12,020 bases of DNA from the NCBI GenBank assembly GCA_031284105.1, contig JAITAN010000070.1, forward strand, positions 1 through 12,020. The letters are read 5' to 3'. Of the stretch, positions 1 through 7,738 are shown piece by piece. The notes beneath the pieces are model-generated. The model ran no database searches and was not told the origin of the DNA. It saw nothing but the letters and a program-made list of their open reading frames with translations. How positions within the stretch are numbered: the stretch's first letter is position 1; every line of letters begins with the position of its first letter. The stretch comes from Treponema sp. GTDB lineage: Bacteria; Spirochaetota; Spirochaetia; Treponematales; Breznakiellaceae. Position numbers and translations under genes: made by a program.

Positions 1-242
1 CCGTTATAGGTTCCGCGCGTTTCGCTATACCTTTTATAAGCTGTTGGACATTCCAGACGTTCAGGGTCATGTGCCGGAAGCGGGGCGGAGACGGCTCCCC
101 GTTCACCGGTTGGCGCGGAGCTTCGGCGCGGTTGGCATTGGCCGCAGCGACCCCACAGTGCATACCTCCCTAACGCGCCCGCGTCTGTTAGGACTCAATT
201 CCGCGCTTTAAGAAGCTCATGGTATATGGACGTATGCGCTCC
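1..242. other. GC-rich region without a convincing gene
   Basis: No recognisable product was found on either strand. The plus strand is open in one frame from position 2 to a stop at 209-211, but there is no start and its composition is Arg/Pro-rich. On the minus strand an open frame leaves the window at position 1. It can start at an ATG at 163-161 or at an in-frame ATG at 70-68, and the shorter version reads MTLNVWNVQQLIKGIAKR and onward. It could be the 5' end of a divergent gene, but the GGGAGG box in front of the longer start is only one base away, and I do not recognise the protein. Left unassigned. Confidence 0.4.
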
Positions 243-271
243 TTGCTTAAATATCAAAAAATCGCTATGAT
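243..271 (+). promoter_or_regulatory. Sigma-70-type promoter of tex
   Basis: TTGCTT at 243-248 and TATGAT at 266-271 are separated by exactly 17 bp in an AT-rich stretch directly ahead of tex. Transcription would start near 278, giving a leader of about 20 nt. That leader contains the GAGG Shine-Dalgarno at 290-293, five bases before the ATG. The promoter is inferred from hexamer match and position only. Confidence 0.65.
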
Positions 272-298
272 TTCTCTATCTTTTACATTGAGGTTTAT

Positions 299-2680
299 AT
301 GGAAATCACTCAGGAATTTATTGATACGCTAAAAGTTGATGAAAACGCGCTGATGAAGCGCATGGCGGAATCGCTCATGATCAATCAGGGGCAGGTCATG
401 GCTGTTGTAGAGCTTTTGAATGAAGGGTCAACCGTACCGTTCATTGCCCGTTATCGCAAAGAAAAGCACGGCAGCCTTGACGAAGTACAAGTACGGAACA
501 TAGAACACGGCTACAATTCGGGTAAAAATCTTGAAGAGCGGCGCATTGAGATCGTCAGGCTCATTTTTGAGCAGGGAAAACTCACCGAACCCCTCTACGG
601 CAACATTGCCAAAGCCCTGACGCTTGCGGAACTGGAAGACATATACGCGCCGTATAAGAGAAAGAAAAAAACCCGCGGTATGGCGGCCGTTGAGAAAGGA
701 CTCGAACCCCTTGCGGATGCCATGCTTGAGCTTGAAACGGAACGGCTTGTGGCTAAAGCCGCAGAATTTGTGAAAAACGATGCGGACCATCCCGAACTCA
801 TCGTGGCGTCCGTTGAAGACGCCTTGCAAGGCGCTATGGATATTATCGCGGAACGGGTGTCTCAAGAGCCGGAAAACCGCGCCGCGGTCAAGGCGTTTTA
901 CATTGCGGACGGTACGATCATCGTCAAGGCTTCGCAGAAGCCCGGCGTGGGAGATGAGGACGCGAAAAAAACATCCGCCTATCAGATGTACTGGGATTAC
1001 ACCGAAAAACTTTCCCGTATAAAGCCCCACCGGATTATGGCGATAAACCGAGGCGAACGTGAAAAGGTACTCGAAACGCATGTTGATATTGATGAAATTA
1101 CCGCTGTCGGTATGCTGCAAAAGAAGTACCGTATTCATAACGAGTACCATAAAACCTCCATAGAGGACGGTCTTAAACGGCTCCTATCCCCGGCCGTGAT
1201 TCGGGAAATCCGGGGCGATCAGGGGGATACGGCAGATGACCACAGTATTTCCGTGTTCAGTACGAATCTCAAGAATCTGCTCATGCAGCAGCCGATTAAA
1301 GGCACCCGCGTATTGGGCATTGATCCGGGAATCCGCACCGGTACAAAATGCGCGTGCCTTGACGATACGGGCAAATTCCTTCATTACTTCACGTTTATGA
1401 ACAATCAGACCGGCACGGCAAAGGCGCTGATCCTGAAAAACCTGAAAGAATACCATATTCAGCTTGTCGCGGTAGGCGGCGGGACCGGCACGAAAGAGGC
1501 GCAGGAATTGGTAACGCAGGTTATTTCCGAGAACGGACTCGACGTGCTTTATACGGTGGTCGATGAAGACGGCGCGTCCGTATATTCGGCAAGCGATATC
1601 GCCCGCGAGGAATTCCCCGATCTTGATCTGACTATCCGCGGCGCTATCTCCATCGGCAGACGTTTGCAAGACCCGCTTGCCGAGTTGGTGAAAATCGATC
1701 CGAAATCTATCGGCGTGGGACTGTACCAGCATGACGTCAACCAGAAAAAACTCGCCGATACCCTTGACGAGGTGGTTTCCAGCGTGGTGAACAATGTCGG
1801 CGTCAACCTGAACACCGCAAGCGTCTCGCTTCTCAAATACGTTTCCGGCATAAACGCAAGCCTTGCCAAAAAAATCGTGAAGTACCGTGATGAAAAGGGC
1901 AAGATTACAAGCCGCAATGAACTGAACGGTATTCAGGGCATGGGACCGAAAACGTTTGAGCAATGCGCCGGATTCCTCAAAATACCGGAAAGCGTAGAGC
2001 CGCTTGATAATACGTGGGTTCATCCGGAAAACTACGCCATTGCCCGTACCATTCGGGAAACCATTACCGTAACCGGCGGCATCGGCTCCGAGACAACGAA
2101 CTCTCTGAAAGAGCGCTTCGGCATTGGAGACGCTACCATCAACGACATTGTTGATGAACTCAAAAAGCCGGGACGCGATCCGCGGGAAGGGTATCCCAAG
2201 CCTATCATGCGATCAGGCGTGGTTACATTTGAAGACCTCAAAGAAGGTATGGCGGTTACCGGCAAAATTAAAAATGTGGTTGACTTCGGGGCGTTTGTCG
2301 ATGTCGGTATAAAAGAGATGGCGCTCGTCCATATTTCCGAATTAAGCGATCATTTTGTCCAGAACCCGATGGACGTCGTGAAAGTAGGCGAGGTATACGA
2401 GTTCCGTATCATCGCGCTGGATGCGGACAGGCGGCGTATTCGACTGTCCCGCCGTAGCGGGCAATCCGCGGCCGACGGCGCGGCAGACGGCAAGAAGCGG
2501 AGCGTTATGGCGAAGAAAACAGATAGAACATCTAATACGAGTGTGCGGATTGCCGTTCCAAGCGGTTCCGGCGCGTCCGCAAGACCCGAACCGCCGCGTT
2601 CCCTTCGCCATGACCCCCATGATGACGGCACTATGTATAACCCGTTCGCCGCCGCATTCCAGACGAAGAAAAGCGATTAG
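299..2680 (+). CDS. tex: Tex family transcription accessory / S1 RNA-binding protein
   Basis: This is a cytoplasmic nucleic-acid-binding protein of the Tex/YhgF family, which acts in transcription and RNA metabolism. At 793 aa it is close to the usual length of about 720-780. Domain order is typical. The N-terminal helical Tex domain contains the family signature VPFIARYRKEKHGSLDEVQ near residues 46-64. A YqgF/RNase H-like fold begins at RVLGIDPG (Asp342), with a GGGTGTKEAQ segment near 390-400. A helix-hairpin-helix pair follows at about 502-563 (LNTAS, then GIQGMGPKTFEQC), and an S1 domain at about 650-722 (GMAVTGKIKNVVDFGAFVDVG). A basic, Ser/Pro-rich tail of about 70 residues ends with NPFAAAF, resembling the NPFA-type ends of many Tex proteins. 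The start is chosen for its GAGG Shine-Dalgarno (290-293), the promoter upstream and the family-typical N-terminus. It appears monocistronic. No clear terminator is seen downstream. Confidence 0.97.
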   Translation: MEITQEFIDTLKVDENALMKRMAESLMINQGQVMAVVELLNEGSTVPFIARYRKEKHGSLDEVQVRNIEHGYNSGKNLEERRIEIVRLIFEQGKLTEPLYGNIAKALTLAELEDIYAPYKRKKKTRGMAAVEKGLEPLADAMLELETERLVAKAAEFVKNDADHPELIVASVEDALQGAMDIIAERVSQEPENRAAVKAFYIADGTIIVKASQKPGVGDEDAKKTSAYQMYWDYTEKLSRIKPHRIMAINRGEREKVLETHVDIDEITAVGMLQKKYRIHNEYHKTSIEDGLKRLLSPAVIREIRGDQGDTADDHSISVFSTNLKNLLMQQPIKGTRVLGIDPGIRTGTKCACLDDTGKFLHYFTFMNNQTGTAKALILKNLKEYHIQLVAVGGGTGTKEAQELVTQVISENGLDVLYTVVDEDGASVYSASDIAREEFPDLDLTIRGAISIGRRLQDPLAELVKIDPKSIGVGLYQHDVNQKKLADTLDEVVSSVVNNVGVNLNTASVSLLKYVSGINASLAKKIVKYRDEKGKITSRNELNGIQGMGPKTFEQCAGFLKIPESVEPLDNTWVHPENYAIARTIRETITVTGGIGSETTNSLKERFGIGDATINDIVDELKKPGRDPREGYPKPIMRSGVVTFEDLKEGMAVTGKIKNVVDFGAFVDVGIKEMALVHISELSDHFVQNPMDVVKVGEVYEFRIIALDADRRRIRLSRRSGQSAADGAADGKKRSVMAKKTDRTSNTSVRIAVPSGSGASARPEPPRSLRHDPHDDGTMYNPFAAAFQTKKSD

Positions 2681-2814
2681 GGCGCCATCCTATGCCGTAT
2701 TATGAGGCCGCGCGAACAATGGGAAATAAAGGCGGAGGCGTTATGAAGACGAAAGATACTGGGTTTAGCGGTTGTTATCCACGCATTAGGGTGCGTTCAC
2801 ACTGCATAAAGCGA

Positions 2815-3349
2815 TTACAAATACAGGACAGATAGATAAAAGCCGTAAAGATGCGCTTTGACCGTTTCGGATGCGATGGCGTCCTTATCGAGGGCGGCAG
2901 CCTCCTTATCGCGCGCGGTAGCGTCCTTATCGGAGGCGATGGCGTTCTTATCGAGGGCGGCAGCGTCCTTATCGCCTGCGGCAGCGTTCTTGCCGGAGGC
3001 GATGGCGTTCTTACTGAGGGCGGCAGCGTCCTTATCGGAGGCGATGGCGTCCTTACTGAGGGCGGCCGCCTCTTTATCGCCTGCGGCAGCGTTCTTATCG
3101 CACGTGGTAGCGTTCTTATCGAGGGCGATAGTCTCTTTATCGCACGCGGTAGCGTTCTTATCGCCTCCGGCAGCGTCCTTATCGAGAGCGATAGTCTCTT
3201 TATCGCCCGCGGCAGCGTCCTTATCGCAGGCGATGGCGTTCTTATCGCCCGCGGCAGCGTTCTTACCGGATGCGATGGCGTTCTTATCGAGGGCGGCAGC
3301 GTCTTTATCGCCTGCGGTAGCGTTCTTAAAAGAAAGAGGGCTGATTCAT
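2815..3349 (-). pseudogene. Putative heptad-repeat (Ala/Asp/Lys) protein, needs +1 frameshift
   Basis: On the minus strand, one frame through the 21-bp array encodes about 22 heptads of the form [LGSC]-D-K-[DNE]-A-[AIT]-A, such as LDKNAIA, GDKDAAA and SDKDATA. It then runs into a hydrophobic tail (HLYGFYLSVLYL) and stops at 2817-2815. Lys is present in every unit, encoded by both AAG and AAA, and the sixth Ala uses GCA, GCC and GCG, as expected of a translated frame. The regular spacing suggests a long Ala-rich helix or coiled coil, with no signal peptide. The frame has no start codon of its own. An ATG at 3349-3347, seven bases after an AAAGAGAG box, reads MNQPSFF and hits UAA. A +1 slip at UUU-UAA-G leads straight into KNATA and the heptads. 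It may be a programmed frameshift, a one-base phase variant or error, or a chance frame. The family is unknown to me. It would be convergent with tex and divergent from the exoribonuclease gene. Confidence 0.35.
2873..3328. repeat. 21-bp tandem repeat array (about 22 units)
   Basis: Twenty-one full units (2873-3313) plus a 15-bp partial unit follow one another without spacers. Each unit has a conserved core close to GGCAGCGTTCTTATCG, with variable junction bases. Two main types interleave, one beginning GCGATGGCG and one GCGGCAGCG. Because the period is a multiple of three, no unit shifts the frame. Two plus-strand frames and two minus-strand frames are stop-free across the array, so openness alone does not show which strand is coding. 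The minus-strand heptad frame has the most protein-like pattern. Confidence 0.95.
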
Positions 3350-3360
3350 TAGTTCGCTCT

Positions 3361-3390
3361 CTTTACATAAAATATACATATAAGTTTGAT
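3361..3390. promoter_or_regulatory. AT-rich, possibly divergent promoter region
   Basis: A sharp AT-rich stretch separates the GC-rich repeat array from the exoribonuclease gene. Facing right, TTTACA (3362-3367) and TTTGAT (3385-3390) are 17 bp apart, and TATAAG (3379-3384) is another -10 candidate. Facing left, TATATG- and TATATT-like hexamers overlap the same bases. No good -35 hexamer is visible for the alternatives. The position fits a control region for either or both flanking genes. Confidence 0.3.
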
Positions 3391-3439
3391 GGCAGCGCTG
3401 ACGAAAGAGCAGCAAATATGAAAGGAAAAATAGCCGCGC

Positions 3440-5281
3440 ATGAATCTTATACAAGAGAAAAGCCTCGTTATCTACAAAAATAAGCCTGCCGTGATAATTG
3501 AAGCGGCCGAAAAAATAATCATATCCGTTGCGGGTGGGGATAAAGTCAAAGTCCGCGAAAAGGACATAGAACTCATCCACCCGGGACCCTGCGCGTTAGC
3601 CGAGTTTACTGAATTGCCGAAAGGCGATGTGCGCGGTATGTGGGAACTTCTGGAAGGCGAAAAAATTACGTTCAAAGAACTCGCGGAACTCATATACGAT
3701 GAATACTCGCCAAGAACTGCCTTTGCCTTGTATATGGAACTGCTTGACGGATTTTACTTTTCAGGAAATTCGGTTGAGATCAAAATTCATACGCCGGAAG
3801 AAGTCGGTATGGAAGAAAAGAGGCGGAACGAAAAACAAAAAGGACAGGCTGAACGGGATGCGTTTCTTGAGCGTTTCAGGACAAAAACCCTCGTGTTTCC
3901 TGACGATAAGAAATTTTTGCAAGATGTTGAAGCCCTTGCCTATGGACAAACCGCCAAGAGCCGTACCCTAAAAGACCTAAATAAGCCGGAAACACCGGAA
4001 GAAGCCCATAGAGTCCTCCTTGATTCGGGGGCGTGGACTCTGTTTGTAAATCCGTACCCCCAAAGGAACGGCTGTTCTTTTATCTCCGCGCAGATTCCTG
4101 TTTCCCCGCCGCCCGAAGAAGCGCGCGTTGATCTCACCCATCTGTCAAGTTTCGCCATTGATAATGCGTGGTCAACGGACCCTGACGATGCCGTATCCAT
4201 AGAAGGCAACGCCCTCTTTGTGCATATAGCGGATCCTGCCGCGTCAATCGCACCGGACAGTCCCGCAGATAAGGAAGCGCGCGGGCGGGGCGCTACGCTA
4301 TACCTCCCGGAAGGCGCGAGCCGTATGATCTGTGAGGAGAGCCTTCCTCTCTTCGCGCTGGGCTACCGCAGTCATGATACGCCGGAAATTTCGCCCGCGC
4401 TCACCTTCAAGATAATACTAAACAGCGATTTTTCTATTGCGGCTACCGAAGTTTTTCTCTCGTGGGTGAGCGTTACTCGTCTGACATACGAAGAGGCCGA
4501 TGAAAGAGCCGTTTCCCCTGAATTTGCGGCTCTATTAGCGCCGCTGTTTGTCTTTGCGGAAGCCAATTTCAAACGGAGGCAGCAAAACGGCGCTGTTTTT
4601 ATAGACCTTCCCGAAGTACATATCTCGGTTTGTGAAGAAAATGTTTCCATAGGACGGATCAAACCCTCGCGTGCGGCGTTTATGGTACAGGAATGTATGC
4701 TGATAGCGGGTGAAGCAGCGGCGCGGTGGGTTATGCAGCGTAAAATTCCCTTCCCTTTTGTGAGTCAGGACGCGGGTGAGCTTCCGAAAAATCCGTTGCC
4801 GGGACTTGCCGGCTCCTATCAGCTTCGCCGTTGTATGCGGCCTCGCACGCTTTCCACAAAGCCCGCGGCTCACTTCGGGCTTGGACTTGCCGTGTATACG
4901 CAAGTTACCAGCCCGCTGCGGCGTTACACCGATCTTCTGGCGCACCAGCAAATCCGCTTGTTTTTGCGGGGCGAAAAGCCGCTCTCGGAAGAAGATGTCC
5001 TGATGAGGCTTGCCGCGTCAGACGCTGCAGCGCTTGCTGCGGTTCATGCGGAACGGGCATCTCGCGCGCATTGGACTGCGGTATATCTTTTTGATAAAAA
5101 AAATTCCGTGTGGGAAGGAATAGCAATGGAGAAAAAAGGTAATAAATCGGTCGTCTTAATCCCCGATTTAGGCATAGAAACGCAGGTAATTATGTGTTTG
5201 GAGCCTGAACCAAATGAAAAAACACGCTTGTTCCTTTCATCCGTCAAGATACCAACAGGAGAAATTTTGTTTAATCAGTGA
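3440..5281 (+). CDS. RNase II/R family 3'-5' exoribonuclease (RNB domain)
   Basis: This is a processive hydrolytic 3'-5' exoribonuclease of the RNase II superfamily, expected to act in cytoplasmic RNA decay or processing. The RNB catalytic signature AIDNAWSTDPDDA supplies Asp241, Asp247, Asp249 and Asp250. Their 6-2-1 spacing matches the metal-binding aspartates of E. coli RNase II (201, 207, 209, 210). The second signature, TSPLRRYTDLLAHQQ, places the RNA-contacting arginines at 494-495. At 613 aa it is shorter than RNase R and near RNase II length. A small beta-rich N-terminal domain (residues 1-50) and a helical segment (about 60-170) precede the catalytic core. A degenerate S1-like end lies at about 555-605. 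The start has only a distant AAAGGA box (13 bases upstream). No better in-frame start is evident. The final stop lies 54 bp before cheA, so some read-through into cheA is possible. It could be annotated as either rnb or rnr, so no symbol is given. Confidence 0.93.
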   Translation: MNLIQEKSLVIYKNKPAVIIEAAEKIIISVAGGDKVKVREKDIELIHPGPCALAEFTELPKGDVRGMWELLEGEKITFKELAELIYDEYSPRTAFALYMELLDGFYFSGNSVEIKIHTPEEVGMEEKRRNEKQKGQAERDAFLERFRTKTLVFPDDKKFLQDVEALAYGQTAKSRTLKDLNKPETPEEAHRVLLDSGAWTLFVNPYPQRNGCSFISAQIPVSPPPEEARVDLTHLSSFAIDNAWSTDPDDAVSIEGNALFVHIADPAASIAPDSPADKEARGRGATLYLPEGASRMICEESLPLFALGYRSHDTPEISPALTFKIILNSDFSIAATEVFLSWVSVTRLTYEEADERAVSPEFAALLAPLFVFAEANFKRRQQNGAVFIDLPEVHISVCEENVSIGRIKPSRAAFMVQECMLIAGEAAARWVMQRKIPFPFVSQDAGELPKNPLPGLAGSYQLRRCMRPRTLSTKPAAHFGLGLAVYTQVTSPLRRYTDLLAHQQIRLFLRGEKPLSEEDVLMRLAASDAAALAAVHAERASRAHWTAVYLFDKKNSVWEGIAMEKKGNKSVVLIPDLGIETQVIMCLEPEPNEKTRLFLSSVKIPTGEILFNQ

Positions 5282-5300
5282 AAAATTCCTATTTGCCCTC

Positions 5301-5329
5301 TTGACGTTCTTTGAATTCTATATAAGAAT
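5301..5329 (+). promoter_or_regulatory. Candidate promoter for cheA operon
   Basis: TTGACG (5301-5306) lies 17 bp before AAGAAT (5324-5329). The better-looking TATAAG (5321-5326) is only 14 bp away from the same -35. Either choice puts the start of transcription at or within a few bases of the cheA ATG, leaving almost no leader. No FliA-type sigma-28 motif is visible. Confidence 0.4.
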
Positions 5330-5335
5330 AGTGAT

Positions 5336-7723
5336 ATGAGTGATTATCTTGACCCTAATAATGAGGAACTTCTCAAAGACTTTTTTAGCGAAGCTCAAAT
5401 GCAGGTTGACACATTAGAACAAAATATTCTAGTTATCGAAACCGAAGGCGCTAATAAAGATGCGGTTGATGAAATTTTTCGTGCCGCTCATACTTTGAAA
5501 GGCGGTTCCGCAACCGTTGAATTTATGGAGCTTTCTCATTTTACCCACATGGTTGAAGACGTGCTTGATGCTATCCGGTCTGATCAGCTTCAGGTCAATG
5601 AAGATGTTGTCGATACGCTCCTCACCGGTATTGATGTTATCAAAGCGATGCTCGAACAGCGAATGAATGGTTCCGTATATCAGGAAAACACCGCAACCAT
5701 AGAAGAAAAGCTTGAAGCTCTGATACCCAAAAGCAAAAAAGGAGGGGCAAAGCCGCAACCGGCGCCCGCTCCGGTTGCTGTTCCTGCGCCTACAGTTCCG
5801 GCCGTTCGCGCTGTTGCAAGTAAGAACACTACCGCGCTTACAGAGGAAGAGCTTAATGAACTCAAGGATTCTACAGAAGGAGGTCTTTCGATCTTCCGTG
5901 TTTCCGTTAAATTTGATGAAAACAGCCTGATGAACACGGTAGGCGGTATTCAGGTATATGCAGCGCTTAAAGGCGATGGCACCATTCTGAAGACCGTGCC
6001 GGAATTTGAAGCCCTTTACGAGGATAACTTCTTTCCGGTTGTTGATTATTATGTCTCAACCGATAGAAAGCCCGATGAACTGAAACGTCACGTTGTCCTT
6101 CCTGATGTAAGTCTTGGTGCCGAAGTTACTAATATTAGCGATCTTATGCTCGCAGAAAAAGCGAAGACGGTGTCTGCGCCCAAACCGGCGGCGATAGCGC
6201 CGGTACAACAGGCAGCCGCGCCGGTAGCGGCAGCTTCTGTTCCGACCGCCCAACCGGCTGCATCGACTCCGGCGGCATTGAACGCAACGCAGACCGGCGC
6301 GGCTGCGGATGCGAAAAAAGCCGGCAAGGAGGCGGGGTCCATACTTCGTGTTGATTCTAAACGTATTGATGACTTGCTAAACCTTGTTTCCGAAACGGTC
6401 ATCACCAAGGCGACATTCAACCAGATCAATAATCAGTTCAACGATCTCCTTACGGAACTGCACACGCTGGAAGGTACGTACCGCGATAAGATCAAGACTC
6501 TCTTCGATAAATTGCCGGATTACCTTGAAAGTATACAACAAGGCGGAAAAACCATTAAAGATATTCGCAAGGAAATTAGTGAAGAATACGGCGATATGTT
6601 TACCTTGTTTGATGGTTTTGAAACTTCGGTCAAAAATAACATTGCCAAATTCCGTTCAACATCCCAAAATCTTGGACGTATTACCGGGGAATTGCAGGAA
6701 GGCGTCATGCGGATACGCATGGTTCCCATCAGTCAGATATTCAGCCGGTTCCCGCGTCTTGTACGCGATCTTTCCAAGTCCCTCAACAAAAAGATCAACT
6801 TGGTTATTGAGGGTGAAGAGACCGAGCTTGACAAGTCAGTTGTTGAGGATCTCCTTGACCCAATTATGCACTCGGTACGTAACTCATTAGATCACGGTAT
6901 CGAAGCGCCCGCGGAACGCAAGGCGGCAGGTAAACCCGAAGAAGGCATGGTACTCCTCAAGGCAACCAATGAAGGCAACATGATTGTTATCGAAATTGCC
7001 GATGATGGAAAAGGTATTGATGTTGAGGGAGTCAAGGCGAAAGCCATTGAGAAAGGGCTTATCAATCCAAACAAAGTTTTGAGCGATGTAGAGGCCTTTA
7101 ATCTGATCTTTGAACCAGGGTTCTCTACGGCAAAGTCCATTACCTCCATATCGGGACGCGGGGTGGGGCTTGATGTGGTACGCCGTTCTATTGAAAAACT
7201 CAACGGTACTGTAACGGTTAATTCTGAACGCGGTAAGGGCACCAAGTTCACCATCAAACTGCCGCTCACACTGGCTATTATTCAGGGACTCTTGGTACGT
7301 GTCGGTTCGGAAATTTACTCGATTCCCATTACGAGCGTTATTGAGAGTCTGCGTATAAAACCCGAAGATATCAAGATGATCGATAATTATGAAGTATTTA
7401 ACATTCGTAATGATGTGGTATCATTGCTCCGATTGAACCGGCTCTTCGGTATCAGAACCGAAGAAAAACAAGAATACAACTTCATCGTCATTGTTGGTAC
7501 GGCGGAAAAAAAGATGGGTTTTATGGTGGATAGCCTCATTGGTGAAGAAGACGTAGTTATCAAGCCGCTGCGCGATCAGTTTACCAATTCGCCCGGTATT
7601 GCCGGTGCGTCTATACTGGGAGACGGTTCCGTTTCGCTCATCATTGACGTTAGTCAGCTTCTGGAGCTTGGATTGCGCAAGGAAATGGAACAGCGGCAGA
7701 TACGTGAAGCGTCGATGCGGTAA
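5336..7723 (+). CDS. cheA: Chemotaxis histidine kinase CheA
   Basis: This is the cytoplasmic sensor kinase of the chemotaxis array. It autophosphorylates on histidine and passes phosphate to CheY. All five CheA domains are visible in 795 aa. P1 (about 1-110) has the phospho-acceptor His52 in FRAAHTLKGGS. A P2-like response-regulator-docking domain (about 185-275) is flanked by two Ala/Pro-rich linkers. P3 dimerisation runs from ILRVDSKRIDDLLNLV (336) to VMRIRMVPI (458). P4 is the ATPase, with an N box at Asn516 (HSVRNSLDHGIE), a G1 box DDGKGID at 556-562 and a G2 box GRGVGLD at 607-613. P5, the CheW-like end, runs from about 649. P3 is roughly 60 residues longer than the usual 55-60 between these landmarks. 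The start matches the expected N-terminus MSDYLDPNNEELLKDFF, although no Shine-Dalgarno is visible. It heads the operon with the CheW-CheR-like gene 15 bp downstream. Confidence 0.97.
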   Translation: MSDYLDPNNEELLKDFFSEAQMQVDTLEQNILVIETEGANKDAVDEIFRAAHTLKGGSATVEFMELSHFTHMVEDVLDAIRSDQLQVNEDVVDTLLTGIDVIKAMLEQRMNGSVYQENTATIEEKLEALIPKSKKGGAKPQPAPAPVAVPAPTVPAVRAVASKNTTALTEEELNELKDSTEGGLSIFRVSVKFDENSLMNTVGGIQVYAALKGDGTILKTVPEFEALYEDNFFPVVDYYVSTDRKPDELKRHVVLPDVSLGAEVTNISDLMLAEKAKTVSAPKPAAIAPVQQAAAPVAAASVPTAQPAASTPAALNATQTGAAADAKKAGKEAGSILRVDSKRIDDLLNLVSETVITKATFNQINNQFNDLLTELHTLEGTYRDKIKTLFDKLPDYLESIQQGGKTIKDIRKEISEEYGDMFTLFDGFETSVKNNIAKFRSTSQNLGRITGELQEGVMRIRMVPISQIFSRFPRLVRDLSKSLNKKINLVIEGEETELDKSVVEDLLDPIMHSVRNSLDHGIEAPAERKAAGKPEEGMVLLKATNEGNMIVIEIADDGKGIDVEGVKAKAIEKGLINPNKVLSDVEAFNLIFEPGFSTAKSITSISGRGVGLDVVRRSIEKLNGTVTVNSERGKGTKFTIKLPLTLAIIQGLLVRVGSEIYSIPITSVIESLRIKPEDIKMIDNYEVFNIRNDVVSLLRLNRLFGIRTEEKQEYNFIVIVGTAEKKMGFMVDSLIGEEDVVIKPLRDQFTNSPGIAGASILGDGSVSLIIDVSQLLELGLRKEMEQRQIREASMR

Positions 7724-7738
7724 AGAAAAGAGGGTGTT

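Noticed and set aside
1184..2023. Long minus-strand ORF inside tex
   Set aside because: Shadow of the tex coding frame. It has no family features, while tex is intact and recognisable.
2873..3328. CRISPR array
   Set aside because: Units are contiguous 21-mers with no unique spacers and no cas genes nearby.
2858..3352. Second plus-strand ORF (AASLSRA-type repeats) through the array
   Set aside because: Another stop-free frame created by the same repeat. It has no start signal, and unit differences cause Ser/Phe changes.
2851..3483. Plus-strand 210-aa ORF of GSVLIA-type repeats
   Set aside because: It has no credible ribosome site, overlaps the exoribonuclease start by 44 bases, and its openness is explained by the 21-bp period. 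Unit variation fits the minus-strand frame better (Lys AAG/AAA there is Leu/Phe here).
4535..4951. Minus-strand ORF inside the exoribonuclease gene
   Set aside because: Opposite-strand shadow of a gene with clear catalytic motifs.
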